The notes under the pieces: model-generated
Database searches by the model: none
Told to the model about the DNA's origin: nothing
Seen by the model: the letters and a program-made list of their open reading frames with translations, nothing else
In this document: piece by piece, positions 26,697 to 35,186 of the stretch
Layout of the letters: every line of letters starts with the position of its first letter
How positions within the stretch are numbered: position 1 is the first letter of the stretch
Made by a program: the position numbers and the translations under genes
Origin: PALSA-1006 sp963733265
GTDB lineage: Bacteria > Pseudomonadota > Gammaproteobacteria > Burkholderiales > Gallionellaceae
Assembly: GCA_963733265.1 (NCBI GenBank)
Contig: CAVTCF010000004.1
Span: 248,001-312,000 of the forward strand
Length of the DNA stretch: 64,000 bases
Direction of reading: 5' to 3'

Positions 26697-26927
26697 TTAC
26701 AAACTGGCAGCTATAGTGGCGATACTTACTGATAGCGCCGTCAACCAACCCAGATTTCCAATGAATTTTGTGTCTTCGTTGGTCAATTCTTCCTTTTTGT
26801 TAATCTTGGCACTGATCCGTTTCAACTCGGCCTCAAGCTCTTTCAGATTCTTTTGTTGTTTCTGAAGTTCCTTGAGTTTGTCTTCGTGTACCAATCTTAG
26901 TGCGCTAGTGTCCAGGGTATTAGTCAT
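26697..26927 (-). CDS. Small coiled-coil protein with hydrophobic tail (76 aa)
   Basis: The N-terminal two thirds are highly charged and helical with a heptad-like run (KLKELQKQQKNLKELEAELK). The C-terminal 20 residues form a hydrophobic segment GWLTALSVSIATIAASL. An AAGGAA ribosome site precedes the ATG. It shares the end module with the 37-residue protein 41 bp downstream, so the shorter gene looks like a duplicate that lost the coiled coil. It diverges from a LuxR-type regulator gene across a 273-bp spacer. Confidence 0.7.
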   Translation of the reverse strand: MTNTLDTSALRLVHEDKLKELQKQQKNLKELEAELKRISAKINKKEELTNEDTKFIGNLGWLTALSVSIATIAASL

Positions 26928-26995
26928 TTTAAATTCCTTTCAGTTTATGAATATTTACTTATCTGTTATAAATTTGCTCACGTATCACATTCAAT

Positions 26996-27024
26996 TCGCA
27001 TCTGGAATCTTGTTGGTGATGCGA
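26996..27024. promoter_or_regulatory. Inverted repeat TCGCATC / GATGCGA
   Basis: Exact 7-bp arms separated by 15 bases, in the 273-bp divergent spacer between the small-protein genes and the response regulator. It may be an operator for the adjacent LuxR-type regulator; this is inference. The rest of the spacer is A/T-rich and holds no other gene that I can support. Confidence 0.4.
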
Positions 27025-27200
27025 TGTGTGCATATTAATGAAAGCTTCAGGGTATGTATTTCAGTTGAATCTGAGAATTGCCTAGGAAAATTCTGATTAT
27101 TCATTCCATTTGCTCTCCAAAATTTGAAAACAACCTCTGTATAGATTGCAAACGTCTTGTATAAACGGCAGAATGTAATAAATACCCATACATAATCAAG

Positions 27201-27833
27201 ATGATAAAAATACTAATCGCGGAAGATCATGCCATTGTCAGAAATGGGCTAAGGCAGATCTTTTCAGATACGACCGATATTGAACTGGTCGGGGAAGCGA
27301 CCAATGGCTCAGAAGCCTTGGAGCTGGCACGCAAGCTGGAATTTGATGTGTTGTTGCTGGATATGTCCATGCCAGGCGTAAGCGGCCCGGAATTAATCAA
27401 GAGACTGCTCGCGGAAAAGCCATCAATGAGGATACTGGTTCTGACGATGAACAACGAATCACAATTCGTAAATCGAGCCTTGAAGGCGGGGGCTTCAGGT
27501 TATGTGACGAAAGATAGCGATCAGACGGTTCTCTTTACGGCTATCCGCAAAGTAGCTTCAGGACAAAAATTTATCGACCCAGCCTTGGTCGATGCAATGG
27601 TATTCGATAGCACTACAGATAAAGAGTCACCCCATTTAACGCTGTCTGACCGGGAGTTACAGGTATTGCAGATGCTGGCATCCGGCCTTAATCCGGGAGA
27701 AATTGCCGAATCGCTTTTCTTGAGTGCAAAAACCGTGAGTACTCATAAGGTAAATCTGATGCAAAAACTCGGCATTGAAAACAATGCCGATCTTGTGCGT
27801 TATGCGATTAAACACGGTCTGGCGCGGGAGTAA
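27201..27833 (+). CDS. LuxR/NarL-family response regulator
   Basis: A 210-residue regulator. The receiver domain has the acidic pair in IAEDHAIVRNGLRQ, phospho-acceptor Asp54 in LLLDMSMPG and the Lys in YVTKDSDQ. The C-terminal GerE-type helix-turn-helix has LSDREL, GLNPGEIAESLFLSAKTVSTHK and KLG. It converges on the NarX-like kinase gene 23 bp away, its likely partner, and diverges from the small-protein genes, which are plausible targets. Confidence 0.93.
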   Translation: MIKILIAEDHAIVRNGLRQIFSDTTDIELVGEATNGSEALELARKLEFDVLLLDMSMPGVSGPELIKRLLAEKPSMRILVLTMNNESQFVNRALKAGASGYVTKDSDQTVLFTAIRKVASGQKFIDPALVDAMVFDSTTDKESPHLTLSDRELQVLQMLASGLNPGEIAESLFLSAKTVSTHKVNLMQKLGIENNADLVRYAIKHGLARE

Positions 27834-27856
27834 TTCTACTCTGGCAACTTGGCGAA

Positions 27857-29335
27857 TCAGGAATTTTCACTGAGCGGAAGGTCGAGGGATATCTTCGTTC
27901 CTCCGCCCTCGCTCGAATTGACAGTTAACTTGGCTCCAATCAGTTGCGCCCGGTAATACATGTTCAGCATGCCAAACCCTTTCGTTTCATCCGCATAACT
28001 TCTTGGCAATCCAACGCCATTATCAGAAATTGTCAGCAGAATTTGTTTTGAGTCCGTATAAAGATCGATGGAAAGATGGCTGGCCTTGCTATGCTTCACA
28101 GCATTGTTAATCGCCTCCTGGGTAATTCGATAAAGATTTGTGGCGATCATGAAGTCGATAATCTCGACATCACCACTGAAATGAAGCTCGCAAGGAATTC
28201 CGGAGACGATGACAACATCTTCTGCAAATTGTTCGAGTCCCTGTCTTAATCCCCGGTTCGCGACGTTGAACGGGATCAGACTGTGGGAAATATAGCGGGA
28301 TCTTTTGATCGCATCCTGGGCAATTCCTTTCAAGACACTTGCCTGCTCGCTGGCTGTCTGGTCAGTCTTCAACAGACGATTTGCCAGTGATCCGGCCAGG
28401 TACGCGGCACCCGTCAGTAATTGACCAAGATCGTCATGCAGCTCCCTCCCGATTTGAGTTTGCGCCTCTTCGCTAATCTCAAGAACTTTTCGTTCCAGTA
28501 TCTTTCGGGTCGTCATTTCTTGTTCGAGCTGGTTCTTTGTCGTCAGCAGGTCATGAGTTCGTTCGATCACCCTGCTCTCCATTTCCTCGCGAGACTTCTG
28601 CAGCGCTTCCTGTAGAGCGAACGCCTCTGTAATATCAATCATGATGCCGATGATGCCATGACCGTTATCACCACTATCGGATAACCTGATCTTGGTGATC
28701 TGAAGGAGATGCGGCTTTCCATCCGACAATTCGATGGTTTCACGGGAAATGATTGGCTGATTGTTGCGCAGACAAAATATATCCGATCGCGCGAGTTTCG
28801 AACTTGCCTCAATTCCAATGATTTTCTCAGAAAGTTGCAACTTGAATTGCTGTGCTTGTACCCCAAAGGCTTCACAAAATGCCATATTGACGAATCGATA
28901 ACGACCATCGAGCCCGGAATACCAAATTCCAAGAGGAGAATTATCAAGAACAACGGCCTGACGAAAGTTTTCCAGATAACTGGCACGGGCAGATCGAGCT
29001 ACATAAACAATCAAAGAGTTTGAAGATGCAACGAGTATGGCGACAATAACTTTAGAGGCAAGTGACACATCTCCATAAGTGGTCAGCGTTACAAATTGAA
29101 ACAATATTGCCAAAGTTACTGCGCCAATAACCAATCTTTGGTTGGCACAATGAAGGGCAATTAACACAAGCGGGAATCCATACAGAATATGTAACGAGAC
29201 TTGTGAACCCGTTAAAACATCCAGGGGGAAAAGCACGAGCAAGGCAAGATAGCTAATGATGACTGCGTTGCGCTCGGAAACGAAACCCGGGATAGCCACG
29301 CTTCGAAGAGCATTTTCGTTGTCAAACTTAATCAT
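27857..29335 (-). CDS. PAS-domain sensor histidine kinase (NarX/HisKA_3 type)
   Basis: A 492-residue membrane kinase. About five N-terminal membrane segments (25-110) are joined by very short loops, so the ligand site is probably within the membrane or in the PAS domain (about 125-245, DNSPLGIWYSGLDGRYRFVN). After a coiled coil the HisKA_3 motif QIGRELHDDLGQLLTG carries the phospho-acceptor His. The ATPase has RITQEAINNAVKHS, SDNGVGLP and GFGMLNMYYRAQ. It probably phosphorylates the LuxR-type regulator converging on it. Confidence 0.92.
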   Translation of the reverse strand: MIKFDNENALRSVAIPGFVSERNAVIISYLALLVLFPLDVLTGSQVSLHILYGFPLVLIALHCANQRLVIGAVTLAILFQFVTLTTYGDVSLASKVIVAILVASSNSLIVYVARSARASYLENFRQAVVLDNSPLGIWYSGLDGRYRFVNMAFCEAFGVQAQQFKLQLSEKIIGIEASSKLARSDIFCLRNNQPIISRETIELSDGKPHLLQITKIRLSDSGDNGHGIIGIMIDITEAFALQEALQKSREEMESRVIERTHDLLTTKNQLEQEMTTRKILERKVLEISEEAQTQIGRELHDDLGQLLTGAAYLAGSLANRLLKTDQTASEQASVLKGIAQDAIKRSRYISHSLIPFNVANRGLRQGLEQFAEDVVIVSGIPCELHFSGDVEIIDFMIATNLYRITQEAINNAVKHSKASHLSIDLYTDSKQILLTISDNGVGLPRSYADETKGFGMLNMYYRAQLIGAKLTVNSSEGGGTKISLDLPLSENS

Positions 29336-29440
29336 TGCAAAATATCTCCCCTTTTTTCGATTTCAAACAGATGGCGGAACTCACCGTTCTCACGAAATCC
29401 GCCCTGACGATTTTTGGAAAAGGTGGAGTGATCAGGCGCC

Positions 29441-29920
29441 CTAAACGTTACCTAAAGTACGACCCGAGATTGGCAAGTTGGTTTGCCCGTCACGGCCATA
29501 TAGTCCGGCTGCATTTTCCGAGGCACCGAGGAGAACAGTTAGCGCTTTTTGGTTACTACGCAATTTGAGCTGAATAACTTCGCCGTTAGTTTGGTTAAGT
29601 TGGTGCGCACGGGTTGCAAGCTCACGCACCTCTTTCCATGCGGAGAGAGATTCTGGGGCGTTCTTTTCGATCCAGGCAGTGGTGTCTAAGCTGTCAGCTT
29701 TCAAATTCAAATTTCGCCGCCTCAGATTGGAGAGCTCGGCAAGTTTATGAGTTGCTTGGGTTTTTTCTTCAGCCAAAGTCAGGAGCAAGTCGCTGTCTGG
29801 CAGGAGTAGGGCTTGTTGTTCTTTTTCGAGCAGCGTAATAAAAGCGCGTAAAACACCACTCTCATTTTTTAAATGGATAGTAAGTTCGGCTGAGAGGTGG
29901 TCGGAAGGGGTGTCAGTCAA
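29441..29920 (-). CDS. flgN: Flagellar chaperone FlgN
   Basis: A 159-residue, mostly helical protein fitting FlgN, the chaperone of hook-associated proteins FlgK and FlgL. The central heptad-like part (EKEQQALLLPDSDLLLTLAEEKTQATHKLAEL) and C-terminal NGEVIQLKLRSNQKALTVLLG are family features. It overlaps the flgM stop by four bases (ATGA). Neither flgK nor flgL is in the window. Confidence 0.88.
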   Translation of the reverse strand: MTDTPSDHLSAELTIHLKNESGVLRAFITLLEKEQQALLLPDSDLLLTLAEEKTQATHKLAELSNLRRRNLNLKADSLDTTAWIEKNAPESLSAWKEVRELATRAHQLNQTNGEVIQLKLRSNQKALTVLLGASENAAGLYGRDGQTNLPISGRTLGNV

Positions 29921-30222
29921 GTCTTGTCCGCAGTAATAAGATCGTTAACATCGTTGATCAAGCTGTCGGCAATAGCCGAGGAGTTGATTTGAAAGCGGCC
30001 TTCGCTAATTGCTTGTTTGATATCGGCAACTTTCTTTGCATCGACGGAGGGGGCGCTGGCAACGGTACTTTCTACACTATGAATAGGGTTTGAAGAACCA
30101 ATATTAACACTCACACCGGGTGCCGGTGGATGTGTTTCAGTTGGTTTTGCAGCAGGTGTACGTGCTGACAATTCACCTGTAGACGGTGGAATATACGGAT
30201 TCGAACTCTTTTCAATTTTCAT
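29917..30222 (-). CDS. flgM: Anti-sigma-28 factor FlgM
   Basis: About 101 residues. The start at 30222 (MKIEKSS) is favoured over a GTG three codons earlier because GAGGTG lies seven bases upstream of it. The N-terminal half is disordered (Pro/Ala/Thr-rich). The C-terminal part (VDAKKVADIKQAISEGRFQINSSAIADSLI) is the sigma-28-binding region. It holds FliA until hook completion allows FlgM export. A sigma-28 promoter at 30257-30283 gives feedback control. Confidence 0.92.
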   Translation of the reverse strand: MKIEKSSNPYIPPSTGELSARTPAAKPTETHPPAPGVSVNIGSSNPIHSVESTVASAPSVDAKKVADIKQAISEGRFQINSSAIADSLINDVNDLITADKT

Positions 30223-30256
30223 TTTTATCACCTCTTAACTGACTTGGTCATATGTC

Positions 30257-30283
30257 ACATCGGCAACTTGGCGAAAAACTTTA
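30257..30283 (-). promoter_or_regulatory. Sigma-28 (FliA) promoter of flgM
   Basis: On the minus strand TAAA (30283-30280) is followed after exactly 15 bases by GCCGATGT (30264-30257), close to the FliA consensus TAAA-N15-GCCGATAA. It lies about 35 bases upstream of the flgM ATG. Confidence 0.85.
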
Positions 30284-30351
30284 GGGGTTACGATAACTTT
30301 TTTCATTGATGCACAAACAAAAGCAAAATGCGACTTCGAAGTGAATGGTCA

Positions 30352-31044
30352 CTATTGGCGTACTTCAACAACCCCGTTGCTTTTGGCAACCCCACTAATT
30401 ACTTGTCCAGATGGTACTTTTACTTGCGCGGGTTGTCCAGTCGCCGCATTATTCATCGCCTGACCTTCCGAACGAAGTTTAAACCCCTGACCTTCGGAAA
30501 TAAGTTGTACGGTTTGCCCCTGAGTTACCACATAAGGGGGGCGAAACATGTCTTGTTTCAACAACTGACCGGCGCCAATGCTAAATTTTAAAACCTTTCC
30601 GACAACTTGGGCTTCATCGGTTACTACCCCCGGCTGGCTGATTTCGCCGGACTGAATACTATAGTCACCCACGTTAATAACTTGGCCCTGCTGCAAAGGC
30701 TTGCTCGAGACTAGCATATTCATCGTGGTTGTTATGGTGGCGGCGACAAACAATGACCAACTGTTCTTTTCAATGCAACGCACCCCAATGCTTGTCTTGC
30801 CAAGCATTGAAGCCCCGACAGGCAAAAATGCTTCCAACCGGGCACAGTAAGCAAGCGCAAGGCGCGAATCTACATCATCTATTTTAATTGAAACCTTGCC
30901 CGGCATACCCTGAGTCTTGGACTGGATAAAATTCATCGCCGTTTTGCGAATCTCGGCGTGATCCTCCATGTTGTCCGGCCAAACCGCCGGAGCATATAAC
31001 GCTATCGCACAACAAACGATGACGAACAATTTTTTCATGGGCAT
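30352..31044 (-). CDS. flgA: Flagellar P-ring assembly chaperone FlgA
   Basis: A 230-residue periplasmic protein with a signal peptide (MKKLFVIVCCAIALYAPAVWP). The body has SAF-like features: VLVSSKPLQQGQVINVGD, then GQLLKQDMFRPPYVVTQGQTVQLISEGQGF and the C-terminal GQPAQVKVPSGQVISGVA. It assists FlgI assembly into the P ring. ATGs at 31044 and 31038 are both possible. It diverges from flgB and precedes flgM-flgN on the same strand. Confidence 0.93.
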   Translation of the reverse strand: MPMKKLFVIVCCAIALYAPAVWPDNMEDHAEIRKTAMNFIQSKTQGMPGKVSIKIDDVDSRLALAYCARLEAFLPVGASMLGKTSIGVRCIEKNSWSLFVAATITTTMNMLVSSKPLQQGQVINVGDYSIQSGEISQPGVVTDEAQVVGKVLKFSIGAGQLLKQDMFRPPYVVTQGQTVQLISEGQGFKLRSEGQAMNNAATGQPAQVKVPSGQVISGVAKSNGVVEVRQ

Positions 31045-31180
31045 ATTGTCATCCTGTTCCCGATAATTTTAAGTGGGGAAATGGCACAGTTTATTACCTT
31101 TAATCGGAAGATGCCTAGTTACAAACAATGTTTAGTATGCCAGTCATAGGAAATTAGTAAGTATTGGGAAGGGATTCGAC

Positions 31181-31585
31181 ATGACCGGCAGAATCGATAA
31201 TTTGTTTCAGTTCAATCAGGCGGCGCTTAATCTGCGTGCTGCGCGGCAAGAATTGATCGCTGCGAATATCGCCAATGCAGACACCCCCAATTACAAAGCA
31301 AGAGATATAGATTTCGCCAGCGCTCTGCGTGGCGCGTTGTCAGGCACAGGCGGAAGTTTGCCAATAACAACGACTTCGCCCGCACACATTGGTGAAGTCA
31401 GCGGGGAATCGGTGATGGGAGCACCAGTACTTTACCGTAAAGTTATTCAGCCCAGCGCGGACGGCAACACGGTAGATATGGATGTCGAGCGTGCCCAGTT
31501 TGCCGACAATGCTTTGCGTTACGAGGCCAGCGTGAAATTTGTGAGCGATCAGACCAAAGATGTGTTGGCAGCATTACAAGGATAA
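31181..31585 (+). CDS. flgB: Flagellar rod protein FlgB
   Basis: A 134-residue proximal rod protein. The N-terminal rod motif ARQELIAANIANADTPNYKARDIDF is intact. It opens flgBCDEF, diverging from flgA with a 136-bp shared promoter region. I found no convincing sigma-54 or sigma-28 site there. Confidence 0.95.
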   Translation: MTGRIDNLFQFNQAALNLRAARQELIAANIANADTPNYKARDIDFASALRGALSGTGGSLPITTTSPAHIGEVSGESVMGAPVLYRKVIQPSADGNTVDMDVERAQFADNALRYEASVKFVSDQTKDVLAALQG

Positions 31586-31590
31586 AATTC

Positions 31591-31998
31591 ATGTCATCAT
31601 TATTCAACATATTTAATATCTCCGGCTCGGGCATGACAGCCCAGGCACAGCGGCTTAACGTGGTCGCCAGTAACCTGGCCAATGCGGAAAGCACCACCGG
31701 CCCGGATGGACAGCCCTATCACGCAAAACAGGTATTATTCTCCACTACTTCCTTTAACGGGCAAATTGGCGAAGGCGTTAGAGTGGAAGCCGTGATGGAG
31801 GATACGTCCCCCCTGAAGGCGGTATACGATCCCAAACATCCGATGGCAAATGCGGATGGTTATGTCATGCTACCCAATGTGAATCCTGTGGACGAGATGG
31901 TGAACATGATTTCGGCATCCCGCTCTTATCAAAACAATGTTGACGTCATGAATACGTCAAAAGCATTATTGCTTAAAACTCTTACTATCGGCTCATAA
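31591..31998 (+). CDS. flgC: Flagellar rod protein FlgC
   Basis: A 135-residue rod protein with the N-terminal SGMTAQAQRLNVVASNLANAES motif and the C-terminal VDEMVNMISASRSYQNNVDVMNTSKALL helix. It starts five bases after flgB and is followed at 11 bases by flgD. Confidence 0.96.
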   Translation: MSSLFNIFNISGSGMTAQAQRLNVVASNLANAESTTGPDGQPYHAKQVLFSTTSFNGQIGEGVRVEAVMEDTSPLKAVYDPKHPMANADGYVMLPNVNPVDEMVNMISASRSYQNNVDVMNTSKALLLKTLTIGS

Positions 31999-32009
31999 GG
32001 AGAATCGTC

Positions 32010-32753
32010 ATGGTTAACCCAGTTCAAGGCCCGAATCTAACGCCGCCAACTCAAACAACACCGGGCAGCACGAACACCGCCCAGGGTTTAAATAAAATTT
32101 CACCGAGCGCCCCGGCGAAAGGATTGGATAAGGCATCACCGACAACTTCAGCAAGCGATGGGGCAGCTAACACCCAAGACCGATTTCTGAAGTTGCTGGT
32201 GACACAAATGAAGAACCAGGATCCGCTGAATCCGATGGATAACGCCCAAGTTACTTCGCAAATGGCACAACTCAGTACGGTGAGCGGTATTGATAAAGTG
32301 AATTCAACATTGAAGGCATTAACCGACAGTATGTCCGCAGGGCAAGCACTGTCGGCAACAGGCATGATCGGACGCGGTGCTTTAGTGCCCGGCGCCGCCA
32401 TAGAATTGAATAATGGAAAAGCAGTTGCAGGCCTCGATCTTTCACAGAGCGCGGAATCAGTTAAGGTTTCCATCAAAGACGGGGCAAATGCTCTGGTGAG
32501 AACAATTCAACTCGGCGCGCAAAAGTCCGGAGTGGTTCCGGTTGCGTGGGACGGACTAGATGACGCGGGTAAGGAATTGCCAAGCGGCTCATACAAGATT
32601 TCCGCAGAATCAGTTTCAGGAGGTAAGGCATCACCCATCAGCACCTTGTCTTTTGGCATGGTTGCCGGAGTTGCGCCGGGTTCGGGCGGCGCGAAACTGG
32701 ACGTGGGTAAATTGGGCATGTTCAACATGTCTGACATCAAACAAGTTATGTAA
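32010..32753 (+). CDS. flgD: Flagellar hook-capping protein FlgD
   Basis: A 247-residue scaffold for hook assembly. The N-terminal conserved block FLKLLVTQMKNQDPLNPMDN with QMAQLSTVSGIDKVN is typical. The C-terminal part has the Ig-like/tudor-type folds (VPVAWDGLDDAGKELPSGSY). The N-terminal 50 residues are low-complexity Thr/Ser/Pro. AAGGAG ribosome site. Confidence 0.94.
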   Translation: MVNPVQGPNLTPPTQTTPGSTNTAQGLNKISPSAPAKGLDKASPTTSASDGAANTQDRFLKLLVTQMKNQDPLNPMDNAQVTSQMAQLSTVSGIDKVNSTLKALTDSMSAGQALSATGMIGRGALVPGAAIELNNGKAVAGLDLSQSAESVKVSIKDGANALVRTIQLGAQKSGVVPVAWDGLDDAGKELPSGSYKISAESVSGGKASPISTLSFGMVAGVAPGSGGAKLDVGKLGMFNMSDIKQVM

Positions 32754-32811
32754 TTCGATTAATCCACAAGGCCGGGTGGCAATGTGGTTCGCAAAATAAA
32801 AGGAGAACGTC

Positions 32812-34161
32812 ATGGGCTTTCAACAAGGACTAAGCGGACTGAATGGGGCCGCCAAGAATCTGGATGTCATTGGCAATAATGTCGCCAACGCGAATACCGT
32901 TGGTTTCAAAATGTCGCAAGCCCAGTTTGCAGATATTTATGCAAGTTCCAATGGCGCCGGAGCCGCTGGCGCGGTATCGGGTATCGGAACAAAGTTGGCT
33001 ACAATTGCCCAGCAATTCTCACAGGGAAATATTTCTTCAAGTAATAATCCTTTGGACACGGCAATCAACGGGCAAGGATTTTTCCAATTGGGAAATGCGG
33101 TTAGTAGCGCGCCGCAGTACTACACCCGCAACGGGCAGTTCCAAATGGATGACAAGGGCTTCATCGTGACCAGCGAAGGTATGCGCCTGTTCGGTATCGA
33201 CAAATCTGGCGTCCCCGGGCCGTTACAAATTCCGACGGCGCAAATTCAAGCGCGGGCGACCGGCACTTCCGAACATCCCAATGTGATGGTCGGTCTGAAT
33301 GTGGATTCACGGGGTGCAATAACGGCGCAGCCGGCAGATAAAGGCCCTGAAGCGACTGTTCCACCCGGACCGGCGGGCTCCTTCAGATTTAGTCCAAACG
33401 AGCCGTCGACCTACAATAATTCAACTTCCACAACGATCTACGACAGTTTGGGTAATCCGCATGTTGCGACGATGTATTTTCAGAAAGCACCGCCTACAGC
33501 GACCACCAACCCGTGGAACGTGTATCTGTCAATTGATAATCAATTACAGCCGCCGCCCGCAGTCGCGACCGTGCCTGCCAGCGCGGTTCCAATGGGTGCC
33601 AGTTTGACATTTGATACGACAGGTAAATTGGCACCCGGTACCACGTTGACAATGGCGGCTCCATATACCCCCCCGCTTGCGGCACCGGCTGGTGGAGGCA
33701 TAGCGGCAGCGGCAAACCCGATGACGTTAACGTTCGATTTTTCTGAAAGCACCCAGTATGGTTCGCCTTTCGGGGTGAGCAATTTAGTTCAGGACGGCTA
33801 TACGACGGGGATGCCAAGCGGATTCAACATTAGCCCTGACGGCACAATTTTGGGGCGATACACCAACGGCCAGTCGCAAAAACTGGGGCAAGTAACAATT
33901 GCCAACTTTTCTAATCCACAAGGCTTGCAACCATTGGGGAATAATCGCTGGGCACCCACATCGTCAGCGGGCTCTCCCTTGGCGGGCGCACCGGGAACGG
34001 CAAGCTTGGGGGTATTGCAGTCGGGTGCAGTGGAAGATGCCAACGTTGATTTGACGGGTGAGCTGGTTAGCATGATCGTGGCACAGCGTGTTTATCAGGC
34101 GAATGCACAGACAATCAAAACTCAGGATGCGGTACTGCAAACAATTACCAATCTGCGTTAG
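32812..34161 (+). CDS. flgE: Flagellar hook protein FlgE
   Basis: A 449-residue hook subunit. The N-terminal rod-type motif (FQQGLSGLNGAAKNLDVIG then NNVANANTVGFK) and C-terminal DVDLTGEL-like block NVDLTGELVSMIVAQRVYQANAQ are conserved. The variable middle, rich in Pro/Ala/Thr, is exposed on the hook surface. A good AAAGGAG ribosome site precedes the ATG. Confidence 0.96.
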   Translation: MGFQQGLSGLNGAAKNLDVIGNNVANANTVGFKMSQAQFADIYASSNGAGAAGAVSGIGTKLATIAQQFSQGNISSSNNPLDTAINGQGFFQLGNAVSSAPQYYTRNGQFQMDDKGFIVTSEGMRLFGIDKSGVPGPLQIPTAQIQARATGTSEHPNVMVGLNVDSRGAITAQPADKGPEATVPPGPAGSFRFSPNEPSTYNNSTSTTIYDSLGNPHVATMYFQKAPPTATTNPWNVYLSIDNQLQPPPAVATVPASAVPMGASLTFDTTGKLAPGTTLTMAAPYTPPLAAPAGGGIAAAANPMTLTFDFSESTQYGSPFGVSNLVQDGYTTGMPSGFNISPDGTILGRYTNGQSQKLGQVTIANFSNPQGLQPLGNNRWAPTSSAGSPLAGAPGTASLGVLQSGAVEDANVDLTGELVSMIVAQRVYQANAQTIKTQDAVLQTITNLR

Positions 34162-34185
34162 TTCTGATTGATTTGAGGACGTGAA

Positions 34186-34929
34186 ATGGACAGATTAATT
34201 TACACCGCAATGACGGGTGCCTCACACATACTTCAGCAACAGGCTGCGGTATCTGAGAATCTGGCCAACAATCATACTCCGGGTTTTCGTGCGGCTATCA
34301 ACACATTCCGCGCGGTTCCTCTGGTTGGCGAAGGGTTGCCGACGCGAGTTTTTGTTGTGGACTCAACTGCGGGAGCAGATTTCTCGGCAGGCCCGATGGA
34401 ACCAACCGGACGAACTCTGGATGTCGCCATTGATGGCAAAGGCTGGTTCGCAGTGCAGGCGGCGGATGGAAAAGAGGCTTATACCCGAAATGGCAGTTTT
34501 CAAGTTACCGCAAACGGCATTTTACAAACACGCAATGGACAAAATGTGGTGGGTGACGCGGGAACGATTACTATTCCCCCGGGCACAGAAATCACCATCG
34601 CCAAAGATGGCACAATCTCTACGGTTCCTACAGGAACTAAACCTGCGGCGGTAGTTACGATCGGGCGCCTTAAATTAACCAATCCGCCTGAAGACCAGAT
34701 GGTGCGCGGTGATGATGGTATGTTCCGTCGCAAAGACGGTGCAATAGTCAATGCGGATAGCAAAGTCACCGTAGTGACCGGAAATCTGGAAGGCAGTAAT
34801 GTGAATGTGGTTGAGGCCATGGTGGATATGATTACACTGGCGCGCCAATTTGATAACCAAATGAAAATGTTGCAAACCGCCGATAATGATGCCAAGACAG
34901 CGGGTCAACTGTTAAGCATCAACGGATGA
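34186..34929 (+). CDS. flgF: Flagellar basal-body rod protein FlgF
   Basis: A 247-residue rod protein: MDRLIYTAMTGASHILQQQAAVSENLANNHTPGFRA start, LDVAIDGKGWFAV, and NVNVVEAMVDMITLARQFDNQ end. In most flagellar clusters flgG follows within a few dozen bases, but here the series ends and unrelated minus-strand genes begin. Confidence 0.95.
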   Translation: MDRLIYTAMTGASHILQQQAAVSENLANNHTPGFRAAINTFRAVPLVGEGLPTRVFVVDSTAGADFSAGPMEPTGRTLDVAIDGKGWFAVQAADGKEAYTRNGSFQVTANGILQTRNGQNVVGDAGTITIPPGTEITIAKDGTISTVPTGTKPAAVVTIGRLKLTNPPEDQMVRGDDGMFRRKDGAIVNADSKVTVVTGNLEGSNVNVVEAMVDMITLARQFDNQMKMLQTADNDAKTAGQLLSING

Positions 34930-35186
34930 TTGTTGTGCTTTAGTTCGCTTTAGAAAAATGGGCATCGGGAATCCGAGGTTGATTATCGATTCTTTTATGG
35001 GAACTCACGTAGTAGTCAAATGGTATTTCGTGGTTGATTGAAACTTGCGGCTCACATCTCAAAACGACCCACACCAGACCTGCAAGGTGATACATCAGAG
35101 AGGCAGCTTCGGATCATATTGCCGCCGTTTAATTAGAAGGTTTGGGCTGACTCTAGCTAACCCACAGTGGACATAGCTACTTCCCG
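34930..35186. other. Spacer after flgF: boundary of flagellar and accessory DNA
   Basis: About 257 bp without a gene. No flgG start is detectable here. Its right end (35155-35185) contains AGCTAAC and a repeat that also occurs beyond the next gene. No clear terminator hairpin is seen. Confidence 0.5.
35159..35185. repeat. Gene-end repeat, copy 1
   Basis: A 27-bp stretch ending CTACTTCCC, immediately past the stop of the DUF1566 gene. It matches 36440-36466 at about 21 of 27 positions (both contain TGGACATA and ACTTCCC). Confidence 0.5.

Noticed and set aside
31083..31100. Sigma-54 promoter (TGGCAC...) before flgB
   Set aside because: The -24-like TGGCAC is there, but no GC pair lies at the -12 distance.
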